Shown: positions 59,301-64,000 of the stretch, piece after piece | How the letters are laid out: every line of letters starts with the position of its first letter | Numbering within the stretch: position 1 is the stretch's first letter | From: Daphnia pulex | Taxonomy: Eukaryota; Arthropoda; Branchiopoda; Diplostraca; Daphniidae | Reading direction: 5' to 3' | DNA: 64,000 bases | Assembly: GCF_021134715.1 (NCBI RefSeq) | Contig: NC_060021.1 | Location: 10,758,501-10,822,500, forward strand | Made by a program: the position numbers and the translations under genes | The notes under the pieces: generated by a model | What the model was told of the DNA's origin: nothing | Seen by the model: the letters and a program-made list of their open reading frames with translations, nothing else | Database searches by the model: none

Positions 59301-61847
59301 CCTCCCACTGAAGACCAGTAGACCGGCGGAAGGGGGGACACTGTGTTGACACGTGAGAATGATCAAAGAGCGTCGTGCAGAGTTGGATTTAAAATACAAA
59401 ATGAAATAAAATTTTTCGGTTCTTATTTGACTTGCAATGGGAGGGGGGATGAATACATTCGTGTGTATCTGCTGTGCAAAGTCGGAGCGTTTCTTTATAG
59501 GTCGGGAGAATGTGTATGTAAGACTCTGACGGACCCTTGTTGATGCATCCGCACCATTATCGTCATCCGCCGGTACACACACAGAGGGATGGCAACAGCA
59601 AGGGAGATGACGAGAGGAGAGAAAGAAACGCCCAAGTGCCTTCCGAGTCTCCACTTAGACACAACGGGCCAGCAGTAGACGACGAGAGTCCGTTGAAGAA
59701 TCTGCGTCGCGAGGCCCTGGCGTACATGTGTGTATTTTATATACAAGAAGAAGAAGAACTTGCATCATTAAATCTTGTTTCGTTGACGAGAGCGAGAGAG
59801 CGACGCTTCTGCTGGCCACTCCATTCAAGATTTCTTTGCCTTCACCCAAACGACTCCTCCTCCTGTTATTTCTCCCTCCGAGCAGTACAGCACAGGTCCC
59901 CGACCCATTGGATTTCGATCCTCTTTTTTTAAATTTTATTTCCAAGTCATTGGCGCTTTTCATAGTTTTGACGTCAGGATTTTTGGGCGTTTCCATCGTC
60001 ACTTCATAAACGTGTTGGCTCTAATCTCTAACAAGTAAATCTCCCCCGGTGTACAGCACGGTTTATTATGCGCTTTTTCTTTTTTTTTTAAATTTAGTCT
60101 TTTACTTCTTCTTCTTACTCCGCCCCAGCAGTTGCGTGACGGGGGGTTGTTGTGTAATGAACGGAATTTTCCCTCTCACTAATTGCGACCGGTGGAATAA
60201 GAAAATAAAGGAGAGATATACACGGGGGTAGGAACAAGTGGGCGACCCTCATTAATCATTTTTCAGTTCCGCGTGCAGCCGTTGCGGATTTATTCGAGTC
60301 AGGAAAAAACTCAATTAAATTCCCCGCCATGAATTGTGTGGTTTTAATATTTTCCCCTCAAAAAATTATTGTCCTCATATTTCTCACGTGAAATTAATTT
60401 TTTGCAAATTCCGTTTCGATCATTATGATTACGGAATTTAAAAAAAAAAAAAAGGGAAATTGTTATTTGATTTGAAGCAAATGTCTCTCGGCAATCGGTT
60501 GACAATTGATGTCCCGGGGCACCGGATCCATCCGCATTCAGTTGTGTTTGCTGGATATGAGTGTGTTTGTACACGCGCGTCGCGGCGGATGTTTATTAGA
60601 AAGGAATTAATGAGATCGGGCGCTGCTGGCGCGTGTACAAACATGGTGGGCTGGTGGCTCAACAGTCAACAGTCAACAGCAGCAGCAGTTGACTCAATAG
60701 GGCGGGTGCCGACTCTCTCTTTAGTTGTTGTATTGCCGCAATGTTGTCGAGTGCTTCCCCGCTGATACACACACACATATGCATACACACACACTCGATG
60801 TGGTGTGTCAACAAATGTCCGTGTATCCGTCCCTGGCCAGCAGCAGCAGAAGCAGCAGCGCGTTCTGCCATCCAATCAAGCCCCGATGGTTTCTCATCAT
60901 CGGACGCTCTCAACGCAACGTCGCCCAGCGTGTCCGCCCGTGTAGACACACACTAGGTGTAATGTTACACGACGTCGTGTGACGCCAGCCAGCCAGCCAG
61001 TAGCAGACACAAAGCAAAAGAGTCAATACGGGGATGGATGTGTGTTGACTGTGGGATAAGCGGCTAGGAGCTCTGGTGGTGGTGGTGGTGGTGGTGGTGG
61101 TGGTGGTGGTGGCGGGGCTTTTTTAATCATGTCTAACGACGTCGTTTGCGGCTATAAAAGCGACTCGATATACTCACGACCGGCGCTTGAGCCTCTCCTC
61201 GGCGTCGTCGGCAATTATCAAGGCCCCCTTTTTTTCCCGCCCGCGCTCGCCCAAGAAAGATGATTAGTATTCAAAAAACCAAAAAAAAGATAGAGAGAGA
61301 GAGATGGATCGTTATTTTTTCGGGATCGAGAAAATATGGGTGGGGGGGCTCGGTTATATAAAAAGAAAGACGGTCGGTCGCTGGAAAACAACAACCCAAA
61401 AATGTTGTCACCAATTGAGTCATCAACGGCAGCCATCCGAGACGAGTGCTGCACATTTGTCTGTTGATCCTTTTGCTTTTTTATCCGCTCAGAGTCATCC
61501 GATCCTTCACGGGAGTCGATGCGCTTTTTTTTGCTATTCACCCAAAACTTCCCCGAGCTGTGCATTATACATACAATGAGGGTGGGGGTGTCTAGGGTTA
61601 CCGTCGGTTGGGAGAGAGAGTTGTTCTTACCTTCAAGTAGAGTGAGGAGCAAAAGAAGGAGCGGTAGGAGCAGTAGAGAGCGAGCGCTGCTGGTGGTGGT
61701 AATGGGTTGGCGGTGATGGATCAAGTTGCCACCGTCCATTAAAACCACCGCCGTCGAGGAGGAACAACAGCAACACGGTCTCTGATGTTGTCTCGCGTCC
61801 TCCTCCTCCTTATTGGCTCCTGATCTCCTTCTTCTTGTTGTTGTCAT
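53317..61847 (-). CDS. Beaten-path (beat) type Ig adhesion protein, GPI-anchored
   Basis: Five exons on the minus strand (61847-61631, 56651-56503, 56228-56169, 54157-53461, 53393-53317) join with matching phases into 399 aa. Exon 1 ends in a poly-Leu signal peptide core (about residues 58-71). Ig domain 1 has C98, the beat-typical Y-S-V-K-W-Y-K (W113) and C166 in F-F-R-C-E-A-S, with G-I-Q-V-D between. Ig domain 2 has C213, W226 and C288, with the family pattern of a short link (I-L-P-K) and S-R-P-A-A-x-I-x-W. The last exon adds N-S-G-R and a hydrophobic end, a GPI signal. In insects Beat proteins bind Sidestep-family receptors and guide motor axons and synapse choice; which Beat class this is cannot be said. 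The ATG at 61847 precedes a long polar N-terminus; Met37 (61739) is a credible start too. Confidence 0.9.
54158..56168 (-). other. Intron 3 of the beat-type gene
   Basis: 2.0 kb, A/T tracts and simple sequence, no coding signal recognised. Confidence 0.75.
59264..59279. repeat. 16-base poly-G run
   Basis: Uninterrupted G16, the longest of several poly-G runs in the window. Length in the assembly is uncertain. Confidence 0.8.
61074..61112. repeat. TGG trinucleotide microsatellite
   Basis: About 13 uninterrupted TGG units on the plus strand, inside intron 1 of the beat-type gene; likely polymorphic and able to form G-quadruplexes. Confidence 0.9.
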
Positions 61848-64000
61848 ATCGCCGGCGGATTAAGTTGCTGCCGGGGCGGAGTTGCCAACTAAAAAACCAA
61901 CACAATAGATCGCGGGTTGGGGGGGAGCACTTTCTGCGCCTATATCCAATTCACGGTGTACTAGTCGACGACGGCACTGCTCACGAAAAGTCATCCGATA
62001 CACTTGCAATTTTTATTATTTCGCCAAGGAACCCCTACCAAAAAATAACTGACGCACACACGGAAGAGCAGACGACACCCCGAAAGTTTTGTTTTTTTGT
62101 TTGTTTGTTTGGTTCACATTCCTCTTTGCTGGGACATGCTGGACGCCGAATGTGGAAAACAAAGTGCCCAACAGGACCCAATGAGAGTTTGTCCGTCTCT
62201 GTCAAAGTCTGGCCGTTGAATGTAACAAAGTTGTTGTTGTTGTTGTTGCAGTTGCATCCACAGCACCAGCGGGGGGCTGGCTCCTTCAATCAAGCGCGGC
62301 TGAACGACGAAAATGCACGTCAGCCCAGCACGCCGGGAGTCCTGGAGATATATGGAACAAACGACGACGAGTGTCTAAAATAGAAGAAGAAGAAAACAAA
62401 CGTCGTTTTATCCGCAAGAAAAGTCTGCGAAAGAGAAAGAAATCAAAGGAAAAAAGAAAATAAAAAATAGACAAAACACAAAACAAAAGGAATATAAATA
62501 AATAAACGACAGTAGGAACTTTTCTTTTTATTTGGGGGGGGGGGAAGAGTTGTTTTGTATTCCCTTTTACTTCTTTATAGACGCGTAGTCCCCCTCCCTG
62601 TATACCCTCCCTTGTTACATCGGAAATGAAGCGTCAGAACGCGCTTCGGCTGGCAGCACTTGATCACGCGCCTCTAATAGAATCGATTCCCCCCCCCCTT
62701 CCTCCTTGTCCCGCCACGCTCTAAGGGCAGAAACAAGAAGAGAAAAAACGACGGGAGTCGTGTGAACATTTCACCCGATAAATAAAAATTAACTTTTAGC
62801 TGCTACAACCAGAAAAACAAAAAACAAATAAAAACAAATTGAGTAGTAATTAATTTCATTCAAATGAGTGAATCCCCCGCCTATTTGGTAAACTTTGCAT
62901 TTTGATTTCCAAGAATGCCGGAAGTCAAAGTTTAGTTTATTTCTCAACTTTGCCTGTTATGTTTTCTTTCCTTTTTTCTTTTTTTGGATCAAGATAGGAT
63001 CGTATTTCTATATGGAGCCAGGAGAGAGCGGATTTTTACGAGGGGGGCCCTGCGGAATGAAACCGGTCCGGAATATACAAGAAAAGAGAAAATGGGAAAA
63101 ATGGAAGGAAAGTATCTAAAGGTTTGAAAGTATCCGTCTATTGGGACCCTGGCCGCCTCCAAAAAATAAACCCAACTTTTCCTTCCTATATGTATATTCA
63201 AGGGTGGGCGAGTATATATCTATACATCCTCTCTTTTTCATTATATTCTACCCTTATCTCAGATTGGCCGGCGTCCCTGCCAAAGTCTAAAGGAGACAAC
63301 TCTCTGGACACCTATCTGGCCGCGGTGTGCTCTTCCCTACTAATTCGGAACAGCTCCGACCCTCGTTTCCTCATTTCCTCGTTCTCATCTCTTGTTCTCC
63401 CATACAGCAATCTTCTACACCACCAGGGCTAGAGAGCTAGCTAGCTCGCCTCCTGGCTTTACTGAATAAGGGCGAAGGGGGGGGGGATAGCACATTTAAT
63501 ACGTTAGGACGTTTTCCCAAAAACAGGAGCCGAGATCCAATCACTGGCCGCCGTTCGGGGAATGTGAAACAATTGGCAAGCCACAAGCGTCCGACCGCCC
63601 CGGCATCGGCCCAGTGATCAGCGCCAGCCAAACACCACCAGCAACAACTTGATTCACTAGCCGCGGCCACTAAATCACGACACTACACCCCGCTCATTCC
63701 ATCATCCATTATTTACTTAAAAAAATACAAGAAACACAACTGGAACAACAAAATGAAATCATCAAATGTTTAAGGTTATTCAGTCAATAACAAAAGAGGA
63801 TCGAGTTAAAACACTGTGATTAATAGGATCATTGGCCCGTCTGAGGAAACTAACCTGCAAAATGCCCCCTCGCCGCTGGACACGAGAGAAACCAGAAGGC
63901 CAATGTGATGACGGAACGGCTCTGCTGCTGGCGCACTAGAAACACTGGGACTGCTGACTGGACTGAACGTGAGTGATTAGTATTTAGTCGGCCGGATATT
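61848..64000. other. Upstream region of the beat-type gene
   Basis: Probably holds the leader and promoter of the minus-strand gene. It has a GTT run (62231-62248), poly-G (62534-62544, 63477-63486) and short open frames without similarity. Nothing else recognised. Confidence 0.45.

Larger units (their letters stand above)
56652..61630 (-). other. Intron 1 of the beat-type gene
   Basis: 5.0 kb between the signal-peptide exon and the first Ig exon, as in many guidance genes. Contains a 16-base poly-G run (59264-59279), a TGG repeat (61074-61112), CA repeats around 60768-60792, and no supported nested gene. Confidence 0.75.

Noticed and set aside
61218..61630. Continuation of the beat-type exon 1 frame past 61631
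   Set aside because: A donor (GAAG|GTAAGA) ends the exon in phase 1, which matches the acceptor of the Ig exon; the continuation has no Ig or other domain.
1..64000. CRISPR arrays, prophage, integrons, toxin-antitoxin or other prokaryotic systems
   Set aside because: No regularly spaced repeats, no operons and intron-rich genes throughout; the DNA is eukaryotic.

Overview
The window is arthropod nuclear DNA, most likely from a branchiopod crustacean such as Daphnia. This placement is an inference. It rests on many introns of about 60-100 bases next to a few of several kilobases, a beaten-path (beat) immunoglobulin gene of an arthropod-type family, abundant CA/GA/CT microsatellites, and protein matches that are animal-like throughout. 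Nothing bacterial, viral or plasmid-like was seen.

Layout. Positions 1-8.7 kb are gene-dense: a GPI-anchored Ly6/uPAR protein (+), the tubulin deglutamylase AGBL5/CCP5 (-, 12 coding exons, 869 aa), TMEM60 (+) and the ER chaperone subunit Asterix/WDR83OS (-). TMEM60 and Asterix face each other tail to tail with crossing poly(A) signals. From 8.7 to 16.1 kb there is no supported gene, only CA and CT/GA repeats and possible promoter elements. From 16.1 to 41.3 kb lies one large gene: 29 coding exons for a 1960-aa secreted metalloprotease of the ADAMTS9/ADAMTS20/GON-1 type, with prodomain, furin site, catalytic domain, 13 thrombospondin repeats and a C-terminal GON domain. At 43-43.9 kb (-) is a small secreted proline/alanine-rich protein, followed by about 9 kb of mostly non-coding DNA that carries a 313-bp MITE with a perfect 8-bp target duplication. 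From 53.3 to 61.8 kb (-) a five-exon beat-type Ig adhesion protein is spread over 8.5 kb; I could reassemble it from the signal-peptide exon to a separate GPI-signal exon. The last 2 kb is its upstream region.

All multi-exon models were joined by hand: each junction has a GT-AG (once GC-AG) intron, matching phases and family similarity on both sides. The genes are unrelated in function; this is a normal chromosomal neighbourhood, not an operon or a system. The best lead is inside the ADAMTS gene: the segment removed as intron 24 begins with a 249-codon in-frame Thr/Ser-rich mucin-like reading frame with its own stop codon. It predicts an alternative short protease without the last repeats and the GON domain.
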